Of a stretch of 9,130 bases of DNA, positions 1 to 5,541 are shown in pieces (the stretch's first letter is position 1; each line of letters opens with the position of its first letter). Origin of the DNA: Alphaproteobacteria bacterium (GTDB lineage Bacteria; Pseudomonadota; Alphaproteobacteria; JAJFFI01). The stretch spans positions 1 through 9,130 of the forward strand of contig JAJFFI010000428.1 of the NCBI GenBank assembly GCA_021776755.1. Reading direction: 5' to 3'. Made by a program: the position numbers and the translations under genes. The notes beneath the pieces are model-generated. The model was not told where the DNA came from. It saw only the letters and a list, made by a program, of their open reading frames with translations, and made no database searches.

Positions 1-43
1 TGTCGGCGGACAACTGCTTTCCGCCCTTCTGCTTATTGATCAT
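1..43 (-). CDS. Possible 5' end of a divergent gene, cut by the window edge
   Basis: Reading leftward from an ATG at 43 gives 14 open codons, beginning [14 protein letters not shown], that run off the left edge without a stop. Upstream there is only a weak AGAG as ribosome-binding site. The fragment is too short to recognise. It would be divergent from gltA, and its start lies inside the candidate gltA promoter, which argues against it. A plus-strand gene ending at the TGA at 37-39 is an equally open alternative. Low confidence; reported because no other gene is visible in the first 120 bases. Confidence 0.2.
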   Translation of the reverse strand, partial: MINKQKGGKQLSAD

Positions 44-64
44 TTTGCTCTGCAACTTTATGCT
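36..64 (+). promoter_or_regulatory. Candidate housekeeping-sigma promoter for gltA
   Basis: TTGATC at 36-41 (4 of 6 matches to TTGACA) and TATGCT at 59-64 (4 of 6 matches to TATAAT) are separated by exactly 17 bases, within the most AT-rich patch upstream of gltA. Transcription would start near 71, giving a leader of about 50 bases. This is pattern matching only; no operator was recognised. Confidence 0.4.
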
Positions 65-96
65 GGCGCCAGCTACACGTCGGCGCTTTTGGCGCC
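62..96 (+). promoter_or_regulatory. Palindrome and small hairpin in the gltA leader
   Basis: A perfect 12-base palindrome, GCTGGCGCCAGC, lies at 62-73, at or just before the predicted transcription start. A second element follows: GGCGC (82-86), a 5-base loop, then GCGCC (92-96). Because GGCGCC occurs at both 65-70 and 91-96, the two elements could also pair with each other. It could be an operator or leader structure, or simply GC-rich sequence. No function can be assigned. Confidence 0.3.
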
Positions 97-113
97 TGCC
101 GCTTCAGAGAAAC

Positions 114-117
114 GGAG
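114..117 (+). promoter_or_regulatory. Ribosome-binding site that fixes the gltA start
   Basis: GGAG at 114-117 is five bases before the ATG at 123. The reading frame stays open upstream to an ATG at 57 and beyond, but those starts have no comparable site and would add non-conserved sequence overlapping the promoter. This supports the start at 123. Confidence 0.6.
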
Positions 118-122
118 ACTTC

Positions 123-1451
123 ATGGGTAAAGCAGGTGGAACCGCCAAAAAGGCGGAGACAGAGCACACGGTCACGCTGACCGACAACGCCACCGGGAAA
201 TCGGTCGATTTGCCGGTGCACGCGGCAACCGAGGGCCCATCGGTCATCGACATCCGCACGCTCTACAAGGAGACCGGGATGTTCACCTACGATCCCGGCT
301 TCACTTCCACCGGCAGTTGTGAGTCCGCCCTCACGTTCATCGACGGTGACGAAGGCGTTCTGCTGCATCGCGGATACTCGATAGAGGAACTCGCCGAGCA
401 GAGCGATTTCATGGAGGTTTCCTACCTTCTGGTGTTTGGCGACCTGCCGAACAAGGAGGAGAAAGCGAAGTTCGTGCACGACATCACCTATCACTCGATG
501 GTGCACGAGCAGATGCTGAATTTCTTCCGCGGGTTCCGGCGCGACGCCCATCCGATGGCGATCATGGTGGGCGTGGTTGGCGCGCTGTCGTCCTTCTATC
601 ACGACAGCACCGACATCAACGACGAACGCCAGCGCATGATCGCGTCGTACCGGATGATCGCGAAAATGCCGACCATTGCGGCGATGGCCTACAAATACTC
701 GGTTGGCCAGCCGTTCATCTATCCGAGCAACGAACTGGACTACGCCGGCAATTTCCTGCGGATGACCTTCGCCGTGCCCGCCGAGGACTATGAGGTCAAT
801 CCGATCCTCGCCCGCGCCATGGACCGCATCCTGATCCTGCACGCCGATCACGAGCAGAACGCCTCGACCTCGACCGTGCGGCTCGCCGGATCCTCGGGCG
901 CCAACCCGTTCGCCTGCATCGCCGCCGGTATCGCGTCGCTCTGGGGACCGGCACATGGCGGCGCCAACGAGGCGGTACTGAACATGCTCGAGGAAATCGG
1001 GCACAAGGACAACATCCCGGAATACCTCAAACGCGCGAAGGACAAGGACGATCCGTTCCGGCTCATGGGCTTTGGGCACCGGGTCTACAAGAATTACGAT
1101 CCGCGCGCCGCGGTGCTGCGGGAATCCGCGCATGAGGTGCTGGAGGAACTGGGCGTCAAGGATACGCCGCTGCTTGAACTCGCGATGGAGCTCGAGAAGA
1201 TCGCACTTGAGGACGCGTATTTCGTCGAAAAGAAACTCTTCCCCAATGTCGATTTCTATTCCGGCATCATCCTCCAGGCGATGGGCTTCCCGAAATCGAT
1301 GTTCACCGTGCTGTTCGCGGTCGCGCGCACGGTTGGCTGGATATCGCAGTGGAAAGAGATGATCGAGGACCCGGTCCTCAAGATCGGGCGCCCTCGCCAG
1401 CTCTACACCGGGCCCGAGCGCCGTAAGTACGTGCCGCTGGACAAGCGCTAG
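123..1451 (+). CDS. gltA: Citrate synthase, type II (GltA)
   Basis: Condenses oxaloacetate with acetyl-CoA to citrate, the entry step of the TCA cycle, in the cytoplasm. The 442-residue protein matches the usual length of bacterial type II enzymes. The three catalytic residues are visible: His278 in GPAHGG, His319 in GFGHR and Asp377 in VDFYSG (counterparts of E. coli His264, His305 and Asp362). The N-terminal beta-rich domain (about 15-70), with the TYDPGF and STGSCES signatures, is typical of the hexameric, often NADH-sensitive class of proteobacteria; NADH sensitivity itself is an inference. The first 15 residues are charged and poorly conserved, as is common. The start at ATG 123 is supported by GGAG five bases upstream. 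The gene has its own candidate promoter and a strong intrinsic terminator, so it is probably monocistronic. It is intact, with all key residues present. Confidence 0.97.
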   Translation: MGKAGGTAKKAETEHTVTLTDNATGKSVDLPVHAATEGPSVIDIRTLYKETGMFTYDPGFTSTGSCESALTFIDGDEGVLLHRGYSIEELAEQSDFMEVSYLLVFGDLPNKEEKAKFVHDITYHSMVHEQMLNFFRGFRRDAHPMAIMVGVVGALSSFYHDSTDINDERQRMIASYRMIAKMPTIAAMAYKYSVGQPFIYPSNELDYAGNFLRMTFAVPAEDYEVNPILARAMDRILILHADHEQNASTSTVRLAGSSGANPFACIAAGIASLWGPAHGGANEAVLNMLEEIGHKDNIPEYLKRAKDKDDPFRLMGFGHRVYKNYDPRAAVLRESAHEVLEELGVKDTPLLELAMELEKIALEDAYFVEKKLFPNVDFYSGIILQAMGFPKSMFTVLFAVARTVGWISQWKEMIEDPVLKIGRPRQLYTGPERRKYVPLDKR

Positions 1452-1475
1452 GCCCGCCAGCACACACCCTGCGGG

Positions 1476-1518
1476 GGCGCGGCGCTGGTCGTTCAGATTG
1501 GCGCCGCGTTGCTTTTTT
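1476..1518 (+). terminator. Rho-independent terminator after gltA
   Basis: CGCGGCGC (1478-1485) pairs perfectly with GCGCCGCG (1501-1508). The stem continues inward through TGGTC/GATTG (1486-1490 with 1496-1500, partly G-U pairs), giving about 13 pairs around a 5-base loop, GTTCA (1491-1495). Six T residues follow at 1513-1518. It lies 25 bases after the gltA stop, where an intrinsic terminator belongs. It separates gltA transcription from the downstream oxygenase gene. Confidence 0.85.
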
Positions 1519-1557
1519 GACTTGCCGTCGGGGAGCTTCAGTCGGAAACTTCGGCGC

Positions 1558-2388
1558 ATGGCCGACATTCTCACCCAGGACCAGATCGACACCTACGACC
1601 GCGACGGGTTCTGCGGCCCGATCGATGTGATGAGCGAGGCGGAGGCAGGCCGGATCCGCGCTGCCCTCGAAGCGGCCGAGGCCGCGCATCCCGAGCTGAT
1701 CGGCCCCGAGAACCGCAACGATGCCCATTTTGCATTCCGATTCCTCGACGAGCTCGTCCACCATCCGCGGGTCGTTGCGGCGGCGGGCGACCTCATGGGC
1801 CATGATCTGATCGCATGGAGTACCGTGCTGTTCGTGAAGGAGCCTCACACACCCGGCTTCGTCAGCTGGCACCAGGACTTTACGTACACGGGCGTCGAGC
1901 CACACGAAGGAACGACCGCGTGGATTGCGCTCTCACCAAGCACCGTAAAATCAGGCTGCATGCAGTTCGTGCCCGGCAGCCATCGCCACGGCATCCGGCC
2001 GCACCGGGATACATTTGATGACGACAACATCCTGACCCGCGGCCAGGTCATCGAAGATTTCGATACCGACAGTGCGGTTCCGGTCGAACTTCGCCCGGGC
2101 CAGATGACACTGCATCATGTGCGGACGGTCCACGGCTCGGCGGCCAACACATCCGATCACCGGCGGATCGGGTTTGCGATCCAAGCCTACATGCCGCCGT
2201 CGGTTCACCAGTCCAAGGGCTGGGACACGGCGCAGCTTGTGCGGGGCGAGGACCGTTACGGGAATTTCCAGCTGGGTCCCCGGCCGGCGAAAGACCTCGA
2301 CCCGGCAGGTGTCGCGTTCCGCGAACTGTCCGCCGAACGGATGTCGGAAATCCTCTACGACGGCGCCGCCCGCAAGCGCGCGTACTAG
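1558..2388 (+). CDS. Phytanoyl-CoA dioxygenase (PhyH) family Fe(II)/2-oxoglutarate oxygenase
   Basis: A 276-residue predicted cytoplasmic protein of the PhyH family. Members use Fe(II), O2 and 2-oxoglutarate to hydroxylate a substrate, releasing succinate and CO2. The metal triad is visible: His105 and Asp107 in WHQDFTY, and the distal His192 in VHGSAANTS. An arginine pair, Arg202/Arg203, follows at the spacing expected for the 2-oxoglutarate carboxylate. The HxD form, rather than HxA or HxG, indicates a hydroxylase and not a SyrB2-type halogenase. CMQFVPGSH (134-142) is another family signature. I chose ATG 1558, followed directly by the conserved-looking start of the fold (TQDQIDTYDRDGF). 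An in-frame TTG at 1498 lies inside the gltA terminator hairpin and is unlikely. The ribosome-binding site is weak (GGAA, 1544-1547). No convincing promoter was found between the terminator and the start. The substrate cannot be predicted; the family covers lipids, osmolytes and secondary metabolites. Confidence 0.88.
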   Translation: MADILTQDQIDTYDRDGFCGPIDVMSEAEAGRIRAALEAAEAAHPELIGPENRNDAHFAFRFLDELVHHPRVVAAAGDLMGHDLIAWSTVLFVKEPHTPGFVSWHQDFTYTGVEPHEGTTAWIALSPSTVKSGCMQFVPGSHRHGIRPHRDTFDDDNILTRGQVIEDFDTDSAVPVELRPGQMTLHHVRTVHGSAANTSDHRRIGFAIQAYMPPSVHQSKGWDTAQLVRGEDRYGNFQLGPRPAKDLDPAGVAFRELSAERMSEILYDGAARKRAY

Positions 2389-2404
2389 CGCCCGCCGGGG
2401 CCAC

Positions 2405-2821
2405 TCAGTCCCGTTCGATCAGCTCGATCTTGTAGCCGTCCGGGTCTTCGATGAAGGCGATGACGCTGCCACCGTGTTTCATCGGGCCCGGAGGACGGGG
2501 TATCGAGACGCCTTCCTTTTTGAGCGCGGTGCAGGTGGCGTAAATGTCGGGCACACCGATGGCGAGATGGCCGAAGGCCGATCCCAGATCGTAGGGCTCT
2601 TCCTGGCCCCAGTTGTGGGTGAGCTCGATCACCGTGCTGTCTTGCTCGTCGCCATAGCCGACAAAGGCGAGCGTGAACTCGCCCGAGGGATAGTCCTTCT
2701 TCCGCAGCAGTTTCATGCCGAGAAGCCGCGTGTAGAAATCGAGCGAGGCGTCGAGATCGAGGACACGGATCATTGTGTGCAGCAGGCGTCCCTGGACGCC
2801 GGGTCCTGTCTCGGCAGTCAT
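2405..2821 (-). CDS. gloA: Glyoxalase I-like VOC protein (lactoylglutathione lyase)
   Basis: A 138-residue single-domain vicinal-oxygen-chelate protein, close in length to E. coli GloA (135). GloA isomerises the hemithioacetal of methylglyoxal and glutathione to S-lactoylglutathione. The four metal ligands of bacterial glyoxalase I are present: His15 (RLLHTMIRV), Glu66 (VIELTHNWG), His85 (FGHLAIGV) and Glu133 (YKIELIE). The signatures DFYTRLLGM and EDPDGYKIEL also fit. The ATG at 2821 overlaps the lpxI stop by one base; a GTG immediately upstream (2824) would add one residue and give a 4-base overlap. GGGAAGAG just upstream suits either start. The gene sits where lpxB usually follows lpxI, so it is probably translated with the lipid A operon although its chemistry is unrelated. 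Glutathione dependence and Ni/Zn preference are inferred from the family; another VOC function is possible but less likely. Confidence 0.9.
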   Translation of the reverse strand: MTAETGPGVQGRLLHTMIRVLDLDASLDFYTRLLGMKLLRKKDYPSGEFTLAFVGYGDEQDSTVIELTHNWGQEEPYDLGSAFGHLAIGVPDIYATCTALKKEGVSIPRPPGPMKHGGSVIAFIEDPDGYKIELIERD

Positions 2822-3657
2822 CACGGCTCTTCCCTGTTCCCTGGATCGATGCCGACAACGAAGACGCCGAGTTTGTCGGCGCGGGACGCAACCCTGACCG
2901 GATCGACGACAAGCGTGGCGCCCGCCTCGAACGCAATGCCCACATGTCCGGCCTTCGCGACGCCTTCGACCGTTGCGGTCCCGATGGTCGGGAGGTCGGC
3001 ACGTCGATCCTGTTGTGGTTTCGTGAGCTTGACCAGGACCCCGCCCCCGCCGTCGCGGCGAAGTGGGCCGGTGCGCGCAATCAATCCGTCCGTGCCCTCG
3101 GAGGCCTCAACGCCCAGAACGATGCCGCGCTGGATAACCGCCGCTTGCCCGACATCAAGGTTGCCGAGCCCCTGCACGACCTCTACGCCGCGGCGGATAT
3201 CGTCCCGGTCCTCGTCGTCAGGCTGGACCTCGCCCATCACGCCCGCACCCGCAAGCAGATCCGTGAGAATTGTATCGGCCCCGACGAACCTGAACCCCTC
3301 GTCCTCGAAGACCCCCATCACCAGACGAAGAATGCCATCGTCGCCGAGGGTCGCCTTGTAGCCAACCCGCGCCATGGCCTTCAGCGTGTAAGCGTCGGGC
3401 CGGAACGCGGCGAGCGTCGGCCGTTTGGCGGGCCCAATCAGGACCAGTTCCTCGACGCCCGCCTCTTTCAGCAATTTCATATGACGGCCGCCCGCGCCCA
3501 GCCGGGTCCAGGCGTGCGGTTCGCCCTTGACGATTGAGGGATCGGTCAGGCCCTTCACGGCGAGAATGAAATAATCGCGTTTCTGCGCCTTGCAGACGGC
3601 GACGACATGACCGGGCAACGGCCCTCCCCCGGCGAGAATGCCGAGCTTAGGTGGCAC
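2821..3657 (-). CDS. lpxI: UDP-2,3-diacylglucosamine pyrophosphatase LpxI
   Basis: Hydrolyses UDP-2,3-diacylglucosamine to lipid X and UMP, the fourth step of lipid A synthesis; it replaces the unrelated LpxH in alphaproteobacteria. The 278-residue protein is close in length to Caulobacter LpxI. The glycine-rich N-terminus ([15 protein letters not shown], 4-18) is characteristic. The C-terminal domain carries [12 protein letters not shown] (from Asp221) and a preceding [10 protein letters not shown] segment. From memory of the family, Asp221 probably corresponds to the essential Asp225 of Caulobacter LpxI; an alignment would settle this. The likely start is the GTG at 3657, giving [10 protein letters not shown]. 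It overlaps the end of lpxA by 11 bases and has no clear ribosome-binding site, pointing to translational coupling. The frame is open up to 3738, but that extension reads the tail of lpxA and has low-complexity composition. The usual downstream partner lpxB is absent here. Confidence 0.94.
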   Translation of the reverse strand: MPPKLGILAGGGPLPGHVVAVCKAQKRDYFILAVKGLTDPSIVKGEPHAWTRLGAGGRHMKLLKEAGVEELVLIGPAKRPTLAAFRPDAYTLKAMARVGYKATLGDDGILRLVMGVFEDEGFRFVGADTILTDLLAGAGVMGEVQPDDEDRDDIRRGVEVVQGLGNLDVGQAAVIQRGIVLGVEASEGTDGLIARTGPLRRDGGGGVLVKLTKPQQDRRADLPTIGTATVEGVAKAGHVGIAFEAGATLVVDPVRVASRADKLGVFVVGIDPGNREEP

Positions 3658-4447
3658 GGCCGGGGCGTGGCTGGGTGAGACCGCGCGACGAGTCGCGGGT
3701 GATGAAGTCCACGATTTCCATGACCGCGTCGTTGTCACCGTGGAGTTCAGTCACGTCACTGATGCGTTCAGCCATCGTGCCCTCATCGGCAAAAAGCAGG
3801 CGATACGAGGTCCGGAGGGCATGGATTTCGTCGCGGCCGAAATTTCGGCGTTTAAGCCCGACGACATTAAGGCCCGACAGCCGCGCCCGGTCGCCGACGA
3901 CCGAGCCGAAGGGGATGACGTCGTTCTCAACCCCCGTCGTGCCGCCGATCATGGCGTGGTGTCCGATACGGACGAACTGGTGCACACCCGAGAGCCCGCC
4001 GAGAATGGCGTAATCGCCGACCTGTACGTGGCCGGCGATCGAGGCATTATTTGCCAGCACGACATGGTCTCCGACAACGCAGTCATGGGCGACGTGCGCG
4101 CCCAACATGAAGAGATTGTTGTCGCCGATTTTGGTCAGCAGACCGCCGCCCGCGGTGCCGGGGTGCATGGTGGCATATTCGCGGATGACGTTATTGGAGC
4201 CGATCACCAGGCGGGACTTCTCACCGGCGAATTTCAGGTCCTGCGGCATGTGCCCGATGGATGCGAACGGGAAAATTCGCGTATCTGCGCCAATTTCGGT
4301 GTCGCCCGCGATCACCACGTGAGAGATCAGTTCGACGTTGGCGCCAAGCCTCACCTCGGGACCAACGGTGCAGAAGGGCCCGACGCGCACGCCCTCCCCG
4401 AGAGTGGCGCCGTCCTCAATAATCGCCGTCGGATGGATCTCAGCCAT
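3647..4447 (-). CDS. lpxA: Acyl-ACP:UDP-N-acetylglucosamine O-acyltransferase LpxA
   Basis: Transfers a 3-hydroxyacyl chain from ACP to UDP-GlcNAc, the first step of lipid A synthesis, in the cytoplasm as a trimer. The 266-residue protein has an N-terminal left-handed beta-helix built from hexapeptide repeats (about 1-190) and a C-terminal helical domain (about 195-266), the normal length. The catalytic base is His121 in VAHDCVVGD (E. coli His125). GLSGVHQF, and the NVVGLKRR that opens the C-terminal domain, are family hallmarks. Gly169 aligns with E. coli Gly173, the acyl-chain ruler, where Gly admits a long (C14-type) chain and the bulkier Pseudomonas residue restricts to C10. I therefore infer a long 3-hydroxyacyl substrate. 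The ATG at 4447 shares one base with the fabZ stop (TGATG), and a weak GGTGGA lies upstream. Its end overlaps the start of lpxI by 11 bases. Confidence 0.97.
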   Translation of the reverse strand: MAEIHPTAIIEDGATLGEGVRVGPFCTVGPEVRLGANVELISHVVIAGDTEIGADTRIFPFASIGHMPQDLKFAGEKSRLVIGSNNVIREYATMHPGTAGGGLLTKIGDNNLFMLGAHVAHDCVVGDHVVLANNASIAGHVQVGDYAILGGLSGVHQFVRIGHHAMIGGTTGVENDVIPFGSVVGDRARLSGLNVVGLKRRNFGRDEIHALRTSYRLLFADEGTMAERISDVTELHGDNDAVMEIVDFITRDSSRGLTQPRPGRAT

Positions 4448-4926
4448 CAAGCAGGATCCACCAGCATGGCTGCGTAGTTCGCCTCGCACACGACCTTGCC
4501 GTCGACCTTGCCGACGCCATGGAATTTCCACACATCGCCCCGGTTGTGCACACGGGTGACATGCAGTTCGAGCCGGTCGCCCGGGACCACCGGCCGGCGG
4601 AAGCGGCAATCGTCGACCGACAGGAAGTACACCAGCTTTCCATCGGTAGACTTGTCGGTGGAGTAAATCACCAGCGCCCCCGCGGTCTGGGCCATCGCTT
4701 CGATCATGAGGACGCCCGGCATGACCGGCTGACCGGGGAAATGCCCCATGAACTGGGGCTCGTTGTAGGTGATGTTCTTGACGCCGATACACCGCTCGCC
4801 CGCCACGATGTCCACGATCCGGTCGATCAGAAGCATCGGATAGCGGTGCGGTATCAACTGCATCAAGCGGTTGATATCGACATCTTCAAGCGTCGTTTCG
4901 GTTTCTTCAGGTTTGTCGCCAGACAT
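4447..4926 (-). CDS. fabZ: 3-hydroxyacyl-ACP dehydratase FabZ
   Basis: Dehydrates 3-hydroxyacyl-ACP to trans-2-enoyl-ACP in type II fatty acid synthesis. It competes with LpxA for the same 3-hydroxyacyl-ACP pool, which explains why the genes travel together. The 159-residue hot-dog fold protein shows [11 protein letters not shown] (26-36) and the catalytic segment [17 protein letters not shown] (60-76), with His62 and Glu76 equivalent to E. coli His54 and Glu68. The acidic N-terminal tail ([18 protein letters not shown]) is slightly longer than in E. coli and is common in alphaproteobacteria. The ATG at 4926 has a weak GGGAT upstream. The stop shares one base with the lpxA start. The gene follows skp by 66 bases with no lpxD between. 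Confidence 0.97.
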   Translation of the reverse strand: MSGDKPEETETTLEDVDINRLMQLIPHRYPMLLIDRIVDIVAGERCIGVKNITYNEPQFMGHFPGQPVMPGVLMIEAMAQTAGALVIYSTDKSTDGKLVYFLSVDDCRFRRPVVPGDRLELHVTRVHNRGDVWKFHGVGKVDGKVVCEANYAAMLVDPA

Positions 4927-4992
4927 GCCGGCAGTATCCCGTTGCTGAACTTCGAACCGTACACCGCCCGGACGGGCGAGTCCGAACTCCGG
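4927..4992 (-). other. Short skp-fabZ spacer where lpxD would be expected
   Basis: This 66-base gap is where alphaproteobacterial operons of this type usually carry lpxD (about 1 kb). Read in the fabZ frame it is open from the skp stop (22 codons), but it has no start codon and its translation ([11 protein letters not shown], then [11 protein letters not shown]) does not resemble either end of LpxD. It contains a GC hairpin, CGCCC-GGAC-GGGCG at 4965-4978, with no T-run, so it is not an obvious terminator. Confidence 0.6.
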
Positions 4993-5541
4993 TTATTTGA
5001 CTGCGACGGTCAGCTTGGGAAGCTTCTTGTCGAGGGCCTCAAGCGTCTTGCCGGTCAGATCCTTCGTGTTGCCGCTGCTGTACAGCAGCATGTTTTTCGG
5101 CACGACCAGCGACACATTTTCACCCTTGGCCGCCTCGGCGACGACACCCTGCAGCGCCTGGTTCAGCTCCTGCTGCGCCTTGGCGCCAGCCTGGCGGATT
5201 TTCTGCTCGCGCTTGCGGAACTTGATCTCGGCGTCCGCGATCTTCTTCCTCAGTGCCAGTTGGCGCTTCTTGAAGTCCTCGGCGCTAAGCACGCTCCGCT
5301 GCTTCACCAGCTTTTCAGTCTGGGACCGGAAGGAGGTCTCTTGCTTCTTGCACGATGCCCGGCAGTCTTCCTGATGCTTTTTCCTCTGCGACTGCAGCGA
5401 CTTTGCCGCCTTCGAGTCGCGCATGATCTTGGCGAGATCGACCACTGCGATCGACTCAACCGCCTGCGCGGCGGCAGGCATGACGACCGCGGACGCAAAG
5501 ACAAGCGCACAAACGGCAAACAGCGATTTCATAAGTTTCAT
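4993..5541 (-). CDS. skp: Periplasmic OmpH/Skp-family outer-membrane protein chaperone
   Basis: Skp/OmpH proteins are periplasmic trimeric chaperones that hold unfolded outer-membrane proteins in a cavity between coiled-coil arms and hand them to the BamA machine encoded just upstream. The 182-residue protein has a signal peptide (KLMK, then a hydrophobic stretch at 7-22) with likely cleavage after Ala25 or Ala27 (PAAAQA). A short beta segment, IAVVDLAKIM (31-40), is the classic OmpH start. A long Lys/Gln/Glu-rich helical arm (about 42-138) follows, then a C-terminal strand region, VSLVVPKNMLLYSS (143-156). Two cysteines, Cys60 and Cys64 (CRASC), are unusual in the arm. The ATG at 5541 directly abuts the bamA stop with no spacer; an in-frame ATG at 5532 is an alternative that would still leave a signal peptide. 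No strong ribosome-binding site is visible, consistent with coupling to bamA. Confidence 0.93.
   Translation of the reverse strand: MKLMKSLFAVCALVFASAVVMPAAAQAVESIAVVDLAKIMRDSKAAKSLQSQRKKHQEDCRASCKKQETSFRSQTEKLVKQRSVLSAEDFKKRQLALRKKIADAEIKFRKREQKIRQAGAKAQQELNQALQGVVAEAAKGENVSLVVPKNMLLYSSGNTKDLTGKTLEALDKKLPKLTVAVK

Noticed and set aside
33..1592. 519-codon open frame on the minus strand, antisense to gltA
   Set aside because: It is the shadow of gltA in a high-GC genome: its translation is rich in Arg, His, Val and Asp with no recognisable domain, while the plus strand encodes a complete citrate synthase.
2117..3361. 414-codon plus-strand frame running from the oxygenase gene across the VOC and lpxI genes
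   Set aside because: It crosses three confidently identified genes, and its composition (Arg/Ser/Pro/Thr-rich) is that of an out-of-frame reading.
3658..3738. N-terminal extension of LpxI to an upstream start at 3738
   Set aside because: The added residues read the 3' end of lpxA in another frame and are Ser/Thr/Arg-rich. The conserved family N-terminus begins just after the GTG at 3657.
3638..4477. 279-codon plus-strand frame opposite lpxA
   Set aside because: Its repeated V-A-D-like pattern mirrors the hexapeptide repeats of LpxA on the other strand.
4448..4792. N-terminal extension of LpxA to 4792
   Set aside because: It overlaps fabZ in another frame. The [10 protein letters not shown] start at 4447 matches LpxA and overlaps the fabZ stop in the usual coupled manner.
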